Position numbers and translations under genes: made by a program. Shown here piece by piece: positions 53,807 through 64,000 of a stretch of DNA of 64,000 nucleotides (position 1 is the stretch's first letter; the number at the start of each line of letters is the position of its first letter). This DNA is from Agrostemma githago (lineage: Eukaryota; Streptophyta; Magnoliopsida; Caryophyllales; Caryophyllaceae). The stretch is taken from the NCBI GenBank assembly GCA_958450325.1, contig OY288246.1, forward strand, positions 38,620,544 to 38,684,543. Reading direction: 5' to 3'. The notes beneath the pieces are model-generated. The model had not been told where the DNA came from. It was given only the letters and a program-made list of their open reading frames with translations, and made no database searches.

Positions 53807-53949
53807 TCCCATCCGGGACGAGATGGTCCCGACCGGGACGGTCTGATCCCGACCGGGACGGGTTGGTCCCGACCGGGACGGGTCCAAAACAGAACCTTCG
53901 CATTTTGTGCACCTCATCCCGGACGGGATGAGGTCCTTCCCGTCGGGGA
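53807..53949. repeat. Six-copy inverted-repeat motif cluster in Ath2 LTR
   Basis: TCCCGACCGGGA and variants at 53807, 53827, 53847, 53867, 53917 and 53938. The three central copies have a 20-bp period. The spacer between copies 4 and 5 contains CGCATTTTGTGCACCTC, resembling the spacer in the internal cluster at 48850-48880. The motif is in the reverse orientation relative to the internal cluster. Confidence 0.93.
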
Positions 53950-54769
53950 TGGGTCTTGTAGGCCTTCAATATGATCTTTAAGGTTCCTCCTTGCTTCTCA
54001 TGGGCTTCTCATCGATTCTCGGGGCTCGGGATCGAGTCTAAGGGGCTCGGGATCGGGTCCCAAGGTCTCGGGATCGAATCCAAGGCATCGAGTGATCGTT
54101 CCTTCACTTCGTTGGCTCCAAAAAGTGTATGAAACGAGTCGGAATCGTTCCAATTCTTCATGAATGGTCTCGGGAACCTGAAACGAACTAGAGGAAGCAT
54201 AAGTAGCCCATGAACCGCTCCCAAGGAGTGATTCCGCAAGGAAAAAGGGACCAAAACACAACAAACTACGCACTACAAACTACACTTATCAACATCTTCC
54301 ACTCTGACATAGCATTTGAGTGCATGGATACCGTTCCAGCCAATTTGGGGTGCACGTTGGACTGTGGGAGAATAATGGGCGGGCAGCTTGTGATCTCTGG
54401 ATTCATGTGCTCCAATATAGTCATCTTCTGGGATATCCTCAGCGTGCAGAAAGATGTAATCGACTACGTCTTCGACCAGGCAACGCCACGGCCGTCAGGG
54501 TACGTATTGATTGTGCTGCTCATGCCGTTTTTTAAATGCATGTGCTAATCGGGACTTTATTTGGTCTACAGCAAAATGCTAGTCGAGTTCACAGATTACG
54601 ACTGTATAGCGAGGGGCGACATGAAGTCGCTCAAGCCTGGCCTGCAGGTGATGAACAACATCATTGACTGCTGGTGTAGGCTACTGAACCAGCTGATCTA
54701 CGAAAAAAACGCACCAATAATAATCAGTAGATGTTACTTCTCCCTTGGACATACGGTACGTTCACCCCC

Positions 54770-55135
54770 CAAATGTTTGTTGAGCGTTTATAGTCACACA
54801 CTATTATCTATATGGTCACATACTATTAGCTGTATAGTCATGCATTTTATGTTGTCTAGTACCACTGTAAACTGCATAGTCACATGCTATAAGCTGTATG
54901 GTCACACACTAATTGTTGTATAGCCACGCACTTTATGCTGTCTAGTCACCACTATAAATTGCATAATCACACACTACAAGCTGTATAGTCGCAGGCAACA
55001 ACATGTATAGTCACACACTTTAATCTGTACAGTCACACACTTCTATGGTGTATAATCATACACTAACAGCTGTACAGTCACACGTACAAGCATGTATAGT
55101 CACGCATGACAGCCACACACTAACTGCATCTATTA
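54770..55135. repeat. Degenerate minisatellite in first Ulp1 module intron
   Basis: About fifteen imperfect copies of a 20-30 bp unit around CTGTATAGTCACACACTA. It fills nearly all of the intron 54756-55155. Confidence 0.9.
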
Positions 55136-56579
55136 CCATCGGTGCATGTGAGCAGGACCCAGTGCTGAAATTGTGGACGAAAAGAGGCCAGGACATAAAT
55201 CTTGACGAACAAATATTTTACGTGTGGGACCAGTTGATAGAAAAGAGTTTATCCGACTTTGCTTTGGACTCGGACATGGTATTATCCTGCGCATACTGTT
55301 CGTTAATAGTCGTTAACAGCACAACATCCTGACGCATTGTCTGCAGGTGTTCGTCCCGATTTTAACGGGTGACGAGGGCCACTACAGTTGCGCCTGCATA
55401 AACTTCAATTCGGAGCAAGTCGAGTACCTTGACAACAGGACGTACGACAAAGATTTTACAACATTGTCTTACTATGGAATGACTTGAATAGCGGTCGGAC
55501 CCTATTAATTTAATATTAAGTCAAATTTGTGACTGCGAACGTGTTCAACAAATGATCCTGTTTTAACTTGTTTTGTAGGCTGATAAAATGGGGGAGTACA
55601 TGGTAAAGCGAGGGGTGGGGAAAGATGAAAGAGTCCGTGGGTTTAAACTGGTGAACGTTCTGTTGTCTTGGCAGGGGGTGGGCTACTCCGCCAATGACTC
55701 TGGAGTGTACCTGATGATGCACATGATGCTGTACAACGGATCCCCGTTCAGCTGCTCCTTGGGGACAATGGCGGTCATGAATATGTGCAGGGCTGAAATC
55801 ACGGCGATCCTTATTCTGAGCGACGTGAACCAGGTGAGGAGCACTGTTTTGAAGGCAGTAGCAGCGTTCAGAAAGTACAAGGAATCGTTGTTCTCTGCCC
55901 GTACGTTAGAAGACACTCCTGTGAAGGCAACCACCCAGCAGCGGAAGCGTCAGAGCATGTCACCATTGTCACCGAGAACACCTGAACCCACCCCCCGATC
56001 AGTCCCAGAAGAAAGACAGTCAGCAATCAAGTCTCGATCGCGAGGCGCTGGAGATGGGTTGGCTTGCTCTTTGAACCAAGGGGAGCCTGACCCGGACACC
56101 ATTGTCATGTCAATTTTGTTTCGCATGAACCGGCCGCTTACGAGTAGGATGCTCCACCTGCGGAAGCATGTCGCCGACTACTGCTTCCTCGATGATAATG
56201 GGTACGCGGAAAGGTGCGTAGCCGTCTTTGATTACCGGTACGTGTTGCATATTACGCATACTAACCAGTGAAATTCGCAGTGAACAACTGGGGTCCTACA
56301 GCACTCATGTGCGGCTGGAGAGGCGTGACATTCAAACACTCCTGTCCGGAGGTAGCATGAACGCCGCGGTGCTGGAATGTTGGTCACACCTGCTGAACTG
56401 GTTGGAGTCAGACAACAAGCGGCGTGGGTTATCCTCCCCCACTGAAGCAACGATGGCGTGGTTCCGAATTCGACACATGGTATGCCCCACTCCCCCTACC
56501 TATTACATTAAATAGTAGAAATGACCTCATACACATCAACTGAGGAGATATGAAGTAACAAATAATCACAGATTTCACT

Positions 56580-56965
56580 TTTCACAGTTGCACATGTTAA
56601 GTTGTACAATCACATACTGCAAGTTGCATAGTCAGACAGCTTATGTTTTACAATCAGACACTGTCATGTATAGTCACAGTCTGTGCGCTGCAAAGTCACG
56701 TAGCTTAGTTTGTACAATCACACACTTTGCGGTGTGCAGCCACGCACATGATATAGTCCAGTCTCTGCACAGTCGCACATGTTAAGTTGTACAATCACAT
56801 GCTGTAATCTGCACAGTCAGAAAGCTTATATTTTACAATCAGACACTGTCATGTATTAGTCACAGTCTGTACGTTGCAAAGTCACGCAGCTTAGTTTGTA
56901 CAATCACACACTTTGCGGTGTGCAGCCACGCACATGATATAGTCCAATCTCTGCCCTGTCACTAA
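56580..56965. repeat. Related minisatellite in second Ulp1 module intron, duplicated block
   Basis: Units around TTGTACAATCACACACTT. A block of about 190 bp (56584-56770) is repeated almost exactly at 56775-56965, including GTTAAGTTGTACAATCACAT and TTTGCGGTGTGCAGCCACGC. It lies in the intron 56480-56992. Confidence 0.9.
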
Positions 56966-57198
56966 TGGCAACTAATATTCACCATCCGTTAGGACTCACT
57001 GACCCGTATACTGGAACAAGGTGACTCGAGTACCCCCGCGGACGAAGACACTGACAGTGTGTACGCAGCGTGGGACACATTCATACGAGACTGCGTCGGA
57101 ACATTCCACTTGAACCCCGAACTGCTATTTTTCCCGGTGCATACTATGGGGTACTACGCATGCGTGTACGTCAACTTTAGAGAAAGAACAGTTGATAT

Positions 57199-59390
57199 TG
57201 TAACACCCCGTTATTTTTCGAGTCAATTATAAGGCGTTACTGGTCTATTTTATTTAAATCGGGTTATTAAGTCGGGAAAAGTATTTTTAATGTCTTTATA
57301 AAATTAAAGTATTTTGGGTCGTCTTATAATAATCGGTTTTGATTTCTTAGAGTGGAACATTATTTTATAACCGACTTTGTATCGGGTTTGAATTTGGGTC
57401 AAAAGCAAATAAAACAAAAAAAAAGGAAAATCCTACAGCTATTTAAACTCACCCGTATTGTCTTCATACCCCACCCTATTCCTCTATTTTCATTCTTATG
57501 CTGCCGCAACCTGCTCCTTTCTCCATATTCCTCTGTTTTCTAATTCCAACTCACAACAGTTCCTTCACCGACGCAAATCGAATCTTAATTCCCTGCTTGC
57601 ACGTGTCCGTCTTGACTTCCTTTTTCAACAAATATTGTAAGTACTCCACTTTTACTATTTTCGGCTTATTGAATCTCGTTTTGTACAGCATTATAAATCA
57701 ATTTTAGTTTTATACGATCATGGGTCGGAATTAAGGGATGTTGTGTCAAATGATTTGTTTATAGGTGTTGGTATCGGGTCATTCCAATTTTATTATTCTT
57801 TCTCATGGAGTTGTAATTTGGGTAATATCTATAGGTGTTAATAGGACGATTGATTCGTATAAGTGGTCCATTGGATGGGAGTAGGCGTAGGATGATGAAG
57901 AAGAAAACAGGTGTAGAGAGGTTTTTTTTTTTATGTGATTATGCAATGATGGTGCGCTACATCAATTAGAGTTGGTTGTTGTTGATTGTTGATTGTGGTG
58001 TGTTGTTGTTAATTGTGTTAGAGCGGATTCCTCCATCACATGGGGTCTAAAGTATTTGAAGAAGTATCCGATATTTGGTCAATTAATTTAGACCGAGTGA
58101 TAAATTAGACTAATTTCGAGGGTTTGTTGAGTGAGTAAATGGTTAGTGTCTTGAGGTTGAGTGGTTTCGATAGGATAGATGAGCATTTTATGGGTTAGAC
58201 CGTTTTAATGTTACTTAGTTATTGAATTATATTTATATTAATTATAGTTTGTGGATTCGAGGAGAAAGAGTTCTTGGACTAGTAATAGCTGAGTTTGTCC
58301 GTCTTGAGAGGTAAGGACGTTTTACCCTTTTCACTTTTAAGTAAAGAGCATGTTCGGATCAAAATAAATTTTTATAACGGTTTTGTAAATTATTTCGTTG
58401 ATCGTTAATATTTTTATAATACTTGTAATGTTTGGATATTCAACTTTGTGACACGACTCACATATTGGTACTATTTTGGTAAAAATTTTAGTAACTTATA
58501 ACAGACTCTGGGAGTTCTGTTGGTCTAGACGGTTTTAAGGTGCGTCTAAGACGTTCCTGGGACTTTGTCCCGAAACTATTTTTGAGTGAGGATTGTCCGG
58601 CCCTCACTTGCTAGGGAGTTAGACTTTCTCCTTTGGCAGTTTCATCCTACTGGCTGTCCAAATGTGAGAGGTGCGCACTAATATGACTCTAGCTAAGCAC
58701 AGGTGGTTACCTCTAGACCGTGCAAGGGTAGGACCTTGACACACAGGTTGCGAAAAATATATTTTTTGGTTGGTTTGATTTTAACTATAATTTTTATGGT
58801 ATTATGTTATTTAAACGATGGTTTTAATTCTGATTTCAGTTTATTATTATTATTATTATTATTATTTCACGATTTATTATATTATTATATTTTTACTCAG
58901 CTTTGCTGACGTCCTTTTGTTTTGGGTCGTTCCCCCGCTGGAACCTGTACCTATTTATGTTTTGGGTACAGCTGATAGGTACACGTGATTGCTGCATGGG
59001 TGCATTCTGGTATCGGGTTGTGCTGAGCGAGGAATGACTTTTTGTTATTTACCAAACTATTTACATTATTATTTGATTTATTGGTTACTATTGTTTTAAA
59101 CCGTTTTGGATTTTGTAAGACTTAAAGACTTCCGCTGCAACGTTTCTATTTTTATTAGCTATCAAATTTCTATTTTTATTCATTTACTCCCTCCCATTCT
59201 TTAGATTCCAACCATTTGATTAAAATACTACTCACATATAATCAACTTATGGTAGGAATCCAAAGAATGGGAGGGAGTATTATTTATCCTTTTCCTTGCA
59301 CTTGGCTCGGTAAGCTAAGTGTGGAGTAACAGTTTTGAGTTTTCGGTTTTTGGTTTATTATTTTGGTTGCGAAAATTTAGGGCTGTTACA
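57199..59390 (+). repeat. Tekay-like 5' LTR, 2192 bp
   Basis: It starts TGTAACACCCCGTTATTTTT and ends GGGCTGTTACA, directly before the PBS. It contains a Stowaway-type MITE (59187-59277) and a TTA microsatellite at about 58845-58867. A TATTTAAAC near 57438 may be the TATA box. Confidence 0.9.
59187..59277. mobile_element. Stowaway-type MITE, 91 bp, TA target duplication
   Basis: The ends CTCCCTCCCATTCTTTAGAT and (reversed) CTCCCTCCCATTCTTTGGAT are near-perfect inverted repeats of about 23 bp, flanked by TA on both sides (59185-59186 and 59278-59279). It is a non-autonomous Tc1/Mariner derivative inside the LTR. Confidence 0.85.
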
Positions 59391-59663
59391 TTTGGTATCA
59401 GCGCCATAGGTTTTCCAAAATGTTTTGCAAAATTTGAAATGGTTTAAAAAAAACGTTTACCTTTAAAAAAAACAGTGTTGGGTGGTTTGGGTGCATTGCA
59501 TACGCATGATTTATATATTCATATTTGTATATATGATAATATTTTGTGCTATTACCCTTACCTGAACTGTGAATGCTACTTATGTTATTATTTGTGATAT
59601 TATTTGTGATAGAACGGTCTTTTGCTTGTACTTAATAGAACCTTGTTTATATCTATAGTAACC
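59391..59663. other. Tekay-like leader between PBS and gag
   Basis: AT-rich untranslated leader, no ORF of note. It ends at the ATG at 59664 (MPPRRENENNNTD). Confidence 0.7.
59393..59405 (+). other. Tekay-like primer binding site
   Basis: TGGTATCAGCGCC begins two bases after the LTR. It is a variant of the initiator-Met tRNA site TGGTATCAGAGCC. Confidence 0.88.
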
Positions 59664-60881
59664 ATGCCTCCACGAAGGGAAAATGAAAACAACAATACTG
59701 ATATGGCTGCTATGGTGACGCAACTTATAGCTCAAAACACAGTTCTTGTCGAAGCCGTGCAACAAATGACTACGGTTGCGCGGAATATGAATGAGAGGGT
59801 TGAGAATGAAAACGATCCTACACCTACTGTTGTTGGGATGTCTGAAGCGGTATAGAAGAAGAGGCCGCCGTCTTTTACTGGGAAAGGGGATCCTACTGAG
59901 CTAGATAACTGGATTAGGGAGATAGAGAAAATATTCTTGGTTGTTGGGTGCCCACATGAATTCCAGGCTAGGATCGCTGTCTTTTATTTGAAGGAGGAAG
60001 CAGATATCTGGTGGCAGACTGTGAAAGATGATTTTATGAAACCTAAGAGGGTAAGAAATGCTAATGGTACCGTTATACTTCAGGATAAAGACTTGGATGA
60101 TCTTAAAGATTTACTTGAGGAAGAATTTTTCCCCGACCATGTGAAGAACCAGAAACTGGCTGAATTTGGGGATCTAAAGCAGACAGATGAGATGAGTGTG
60201 AAGGATTTTTATAACAAATTCATTGAACTCAGCAGATTTGCTACGGAGTTGGTGCCGACTGAGCGAATTAAAGCGGCAAGGTTTGAGGATAAGTTAAATT
60301 GGAAGATTAAGGGTAGGTTTGCTGGGGAGACCTTCACTTCATTGAGGGATATTTATGCTAGAGCTGTGAACATTGAGAGGAGTAATCAGAAAATGGAGGC
60401 TGAGTTGGGATCTAGTGTGACCAAAAAGAGGGAGTATCAGAGGAGTCAATCTGACACCGCAGCTAAGAGGGGAAATTTCCATAATAACAACAACCCTCAG
60501 AATAAGTCTCGATCTTTTGGCGGGAATGTGAAAGAAGAAGGGAATAACTGGAATGGTAAGAGTCAGGGGACAGGCCAAGTCTTTACCAGACACTATTAAT
60601 GCAAGATATGCAAGGGAGATCACCCAGGAGTTGACTGTCTGGGAAATAGGGTGACATGCCACTGGTGTGGAAAATTGGGACACCGTGAGTTTGAGTGTAC
60701 TAATAAGAAGGCGGGAAGACCCCGTAGTGCACCATCCGCTAGTGTGAGTGTGAATCAGGGTAACCGATTTTAGGGTCAGGGAAGAACACAGAGTTATGGT
60801 GGGTCTGCATCTAATAACACTTATAAGAACCCGGCTCCGACACAGGGCAACACTACAGCAGTTAGTAAGCCCGCAGGACAA
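59664..60881 (+). pseudogene. Tekay-like Gag with three nonsense codons
   Basis: The start MPPRRENENNNTDMAAMV fits the group. The frame continues through TAG at 59853-59855 to KKRPPSFTGKGDPTELDNWI, DIWWQTVKDDFMKP, EEFFPDHVKNQKLAEFGDLK and SVKDFYNKFIELSRFATELV. TAA at 60597-60599 is followed in the same frame by CKICKGDHPGVDC and the zinc knuckle CHWCGKLGHREFEC (CX2CX4HX4C). A TAG near 60771 (FRF-stop-GQG) follows. No frameshift is needed to read the whole region. Confidence 0.88.
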
Positions 60882-61523
60882 GTGAATGGGGCACAAAGTA
60901 CTAAGAAGCCCACTGGGAAGCTCTATGTCATGAATAGAGAAGAGGCGGAAAATACAGACATCGTTTCGGGTAACTTTCTTGTGAACTCTATTTCAGCTCA
61001 TGTTCTGTTTGATTCTGGTGCGTCTCACTCTTTTATTTCAACTAAGTTTGTGGATAAAATGAATGTTGAATCTAGTGAAATTGTGGATTATGATTTTGCC
61101 ATGCCATCTGGGGACTTAGTGAACTGTAAAAGAATTTTTAAGGATGTGTCTGTGTTTATTGGTGATCATGATTTTAAGGCAAACCTGATAGAATTTCCGT
61201 TACCTCACTTTGATGTGATTTTGGGGATGGATTGGCTCGGTTCTCATCGGGCTAACATTGATTGTGCACAGAGTAAAGTTTCCTTGAGAGGGCCTAAAAA
61301 TGTGAGGGTATCTTATAAGGGTCATGTAAAGGGTCCTAGAGTGAAACTTATTTCTGCTATGAAAGTGAAAAAGCATTTATCTAGGAGAGCTGAGTTGATT
61401 TTGTGTCATGTAAAAGATTTGAGGGTGGAATATCCTGACTTGAGTGAAGTTCCAGTAGTGAGTGAGTTTGTTGATGTGTTTCCTGAGGAAATACCGGGAA
61501 TGCCTCCTGCTAGAGAAGTTTAG
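60882..61523 (+). pseudogene. Tekay-like aspartic protease
   Basis: The active-site loop is VLFDSGASHSFISTKFVD near 61006. It is followed by VILGMDWLGSHRANIDC, both typical for chromovirus proteases. The frame is the same as gag and RT. A TAG at 61521-61523 replaces the Glu normally present in REVEFKIDL-type sequence at the protease-RT boundary. Confidence 0.9.
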
Positions 61524-62273
61524 TTTAAAATCGACCTAGTGCCAGGAACAGGTCCAATTGCTAAATCACCATACCGAATGGCACCGTTAAAAATGCAAAA
61601 ACTTAAGAAACAATTAGATGAATTGATGGAGAAAGGGTATATTAGGCCTAGTGTGTCGCCTTGGGGTGCCCGTGTTTTATTTGTGAAGAAGAAGGATGGA
61701 ACTTTGAGGTTGTGTATTGATTATCGGGAATTGAACCAAGTTACTATCAAGAATAGGTATCCTTTACCTAGGATTGATGATTTGTTTGATCAGTTGAAGG
61801 GAGCTTCTGTTTTCTCTAAAATAGACTTGCGATCTGGGTACCATCAGTTGAAGATAGCACCTGAGGATGTCCCTAAGACTGCATTTTCCACTAGATATGG
61901 CCATTATGAGTTTACTGTGATGCCTTTTGGGTTGACTAATGCACCTGCTGTGTTTATGGACTTGATGAACCGAACTTTTAGGACTTACCTGGATAAATTT
62001 GTTGTGGTGTTCATTGATGACATACTGATTTATTCGAGGAGTGAGGATGAGCATGAGGAACATTTACGCATTGTTTTGGGTATTTTGAGAGAAAAACAGT
62101 TGTATGCCAAATTTTCGAAATGTGAGTTCTGGTTGGATCAAGTAGCTTTTCTGGGGCATATTATATCTAAGGATGGGGTATCTGTAGATCCTGCTAAGAT
62201 TAAAGCTGTTAAGGAGTGGCCTAGACCGAAATCTGTGACTGAAATTCGTAGCTTTTTGGGTTTAGCTGGTTAA
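61524..62273 (+). pseudogene. Tekay-like reverse transcriptase
   Basis: The motifs are [58 protein letters not shown] (first catalytic Asp), [33 protein letters not shown] (catalytic DD) and [18 protein letters not shown]. The frame ends at TAA 62271-62273 inside LAG-stop-YRRFVKDFS, where Tyr (TAT) is expected. Catalytic residues are all present. Confidence 0.93.
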
Positions 62274-64000
62274 TATAGGAGATTTGTGAAGGATTTTTCT
62301 AAAATAGCTAGACCAATGACCACACTGATGAGGAAAGCAACAAAATTTCATTGGGATGAGGGATGTGAGGAGTCGTTTCAGATTTTGAAGGAGAAGTTGA
62401 CCACTGCTCCGGTGTTAGCTTTACCGGATGGGAATGAAGCTTGTGAAGTCTATACTGATGCATCTAGAAATGGGTTAGGTTGTGTTCTTATGCAGAATAG
62501 GAGAGTGATTGCCTATGCTTCTAGGCAGTTGAAACCTTATGAAGAAAATTATCCCACTCATGATTTAGAATTAGCAGCCGTAGTCTTTGCCTTGAAGATT
62601 TGGAGACATTATTTATTTGGTGTACCCTTTAAGGTTTTCTCTGATCACAAAAGCTTAAAATATATATTCACTCAGAAGGAGCTTAATATGAGACAGAGGA
62701 GGTGGTTAGAGTTGATTAAGGACTACGAGGTCGAGATCCAGTATCATGAAGGAAAGGCTAATGTGGTGGCCGATGCCTTAAGTAGAAAATCTCTTCATAC
62801 AATACAGTTAGTGATGACCCGTGATAAGCTGAGGGAAGAGTTTGTGAACTTTGCGATCCAAATGGCGAAGCCAGGAACCCCGTCTAATGTGTTGTCTGTT
62901 GAGAGTGATTTGATAGGGGAGATTAGAGAATTGCAGGTTGGTGATAAGTATTTGCAGGATAAGTTAGTGAATGAGCCTACTTTGTTCCGGCGCGACGAGA
63001 GTGGATTGATTAAGGTTCATGATAGAGTTTGTGTGCCTAACGACTGGGAGATAAAGAAAAGAATAATGACTGAGGCACATGCAACACCGTATTCTGTTCA
63101 CCCCGGGGGTGATAAAATGTATGCGGACTTGAAATTAACATTTTGGTGGTCCGGTATGAAGAAACATATTGCAGATTTTGTGTCTCGATGCTTGATATGT
63201 CAGAAGGTTAAGAGTGAACACAGGAGACCTCAAGGGAAGTTGCAACCTTTAGAAGTTCCCGAGTGGAAGTGGAGTTCAATCTCCATGGATTTTGTAGCTG
63301 GTTTGCCAAGGTCACAGAAAGGTAATAATATGATTTGGGTGATAATTGATAGGCTGACTAAGTGTGCACATTTTATTCCGATGAAAGATACCTGGAAGAA
63401 GAAGCAGCTTGCTGATGCTTATGTACATCATGTGGTAAGACTTCATGGAGTTCCTAAGGATATTGTGTCAGATAAGGATGCCAGATTTGTTTCAATATTT
63501 TGGGAGAAACTTCAGACAGCTTTGGGAACCAAGCTTAATATGAGCACAGCATTTCACCCAGCTACCGATGGTCAGACTGAAAGAACAAATCAAATACTTG
63601 AGGACATGTTACGAGCTTGTATCTTACAATTTCAGGGAGGCTGGGAGGATAAGTTAGATCTGATTGAGTTCTCTTATAATAACAGTTATCAGGCTACGAT
63701 TCAGATGGCACCGTTTGAGGCATTGTACGGACGCAAGTGTAGGAGTCCGATATGTTGGGGTGATATTAGTGAGCATGTGATTCTAGGGCCTGAGATGATC
63801 ACTGAGATGGTTGAGAGTGTTAGGATTATACAGGACAGGATGAAGGCAGCTCAAGACCGTCAGAAGAGCTATGCTGATAAGACTCGTAGGCACGTGGAAT
63901 TTGAGGTTGGTGACAAAGTTCTTTTGCGTGTCTCGCCTACTAAAGGAGTAATGTGGTTCGGTAAGAAGGGCAAATTGAGCCCAAAGTTTATTGGTCCGTA
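62274..64000 (+). pseudogene. Tekay-like RNase H and integrase, open to window edge
   Basis: About 575 codons are open from 62274 to the end of the window. RNase H shows YTDASRNGLGCVLMQ, ELAAVVFALKIWRHYLFG, SDHKSLKYIF and VVADALSRKS. The integrase zinc finger has HPGGDKMYADLKLTFWW and CLICQKVKSEHRRP. The DDE core has SISMDFVAGLPRS, VSDKDARFVSIFWEKLQ and HPATDGQTERTNQILEDMLR. A GPY-like C-terminal part begins KLSPKFIGP at the edge. This segment has no stop and all catalytic residues appear intact, unlike the five-stop upstream part. Confidence 0.93.

Larger units (their letters stand above)
46076..54291 (-). mobile_element. Ath2: non-autonomous Athila-type element (gag-protease only)
   Basis: In minus orientation: 5' LTR 54291-52674, PBS, one Gag-protease ORF, about 3 kb of non-coding sequence, a polypurine tract, and the start of a 3' LTR that runs into the gap. 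No reverse transcriptase, RNase H or integrase is found between 49220 and 46240. The ORF is long and open, so the element may have been mobilised by an Athila helper such as Ath1's relatives. Confidence 0.9.
52674..54291 (-). repeat. Ath2 5' LTR, 1618 bp
   Basis: It runs from minus-strand TGATAAGTGTAG at 54291 to the CATCA end at 52674. It contains the R-U5 block GGGCAAGTCGCGTCGTGTCC (52738-52757), a TATA box and a six-copy palindromic cluster. The flank at 54292-54296 is ACATC. No matching copy exists left of the LTR piece at 44533. Confidence 0.9.
54297..57198 (+). pseudogene. Ulp1/C48 cysteine-protease-like gene with two modules, seven exons, both ends missing
   Basis: Exons inferred from splice sites and matching phases: 54297-54499, 54572-54755, 55156-55278, 55347 to about 55486, 55579-56237, 56281-56479 and 56993-57198. 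Module 1 has MKSLKPGLQVMNNIIDCWCR, FVPILTGDEGHYSCACINF with VEYLDNRTY (His and Asp positions) and YSANDSGVYLMMHMML, where Ser (TCT) stands for the catalytic Cys. Module 2 repeats the layout (RRDIQTLLSGGSMNAAVLEC, then PVHTMGYYACVYVNF), with Tyr for the His. A Pro/Ser/Arg-rich linker joins them. C48 proteases cleave SUMO-like proteins; neither site looks complete here. The left end is cut by the Ath2 LTR and the right end by the Tekay-like LTR. The donor of exon 4 is unclear. It may be a host gene or one carried by a DNA transposon. Confidence 0.75.
57199..64000 (+). mobile_element. Tekay-like chromovirus (Ty3/Gypsy), 3' part outside window
   Basis: It has a 5' LTR, an initiator-Met-type PBS and a single gag-pol reading frame (starts near 59664, still open at 64000), with domains in the order gag, zinc knuckle, protease, RT, RNase H, integrase. 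The LTR length, TGTAACACCCC start and gag wording fit the Tekay/Del group. The chromodomain expected at the C-terminus lies beyond the window. It is inserted in exon 7 of the Ulp1-like gene. The left flank GATAT (57194-57198) is the candidate target duplication. Confidence 0.9.

Noticed and set aside
54790..56960. CRISPR-like array from regularly repeated TAGTCACACACT units
   Set aside because: Units are degenerate, spacing is irregular, there are no distinct spacers of constant length, and the setting is a plant intron.

Overview
This is repeat-rich nuclear DNA from a flowering plant, most likely a eudicot. The evidence is plant Ty3/Gypsy lineages (Athila, CRM-like, Tekay-like), plant L1 LINEs whose ORF1 has a DUF4283-type region plus zinc knuckle, a Stowaway-type MITE and a CACTA end. 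The species cannot be named from the sequence. Almost every base belongs to a mobile element. The only stretches resembling ordinary plant genes are fragments: DNA polymerase alpha subunit B exons, one unidentified membrane-segment exon, and a Ulp1-like protease gene cut at both ends.

Layout. 1-9791: Athila-type element (Ath1) on the minus strand, with 5' LTR 8386-9791, PBS, decayed gag, protease, RT, integrase and an ORF1-like remnant. 9792-10625: AT-rich flank. 10592-43281: a chain of non-LTR retrotransposons, all on the plus strand and joined by AAT-type microsatellites. Two kinds alternate. One is an L1 family with an APE endonuclease (L1-1 11043-15047, L1-2 15421-16493, L1-3 19054-31031, L1-4 32224-37273, L1-5 37297-43281). 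The other is a family with no APE domain but a C-terminal CCHC and PD-(D/E)XK-like region (RLE-1 stub 10592-10625, RLE-2 15197-15320, RLE-3 16610-18826, RLE-4 31053-32135, RLE-5 37753-41758). L1-3 is split by a solo LTR (19419-26295, TSD CCCGC), which is itself split by a short non-autonomous CRM-like element (19723-23741, TSD CCCAG).

43282-44532: a CACTA terminus inserted in L1-5, followed by degenerate POLA2 exons. 44533-54291: Athila-type material on the minus strand, with an LTR piece, a 200-N assembly gap and a gag-protease-only element (Ath2). 54297-57198: a multi-exon gene with two Ulp1/C48-like modules. 57199-64000: a Tekay-like chromovirus with a complete 5' LTR and one gag-pol frame carrying five nonsense codons; it runs off the window.

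Main signals. (1) The one-directional L1/RLE/AAT chain suggests insertion into TAA-type microsatellites, as described for the insect element Dong. (2) The RLE-type LINE is unusual for a flowering plant. (3) Both Athila-type elements carry clusters of short inverted-repeat motifs with a shared CGGTCG core but different matching arms, just upstream of the LTR TATA box and again inside the element. (4) POLA2 exons lie beside the CACTA end. (5) The Ulp1-like gene appears to be an internal duplication that kept both the intron position and the intron minisatellite.

All identifications come from reading motifs and comparing copies within the window. No database search was run.
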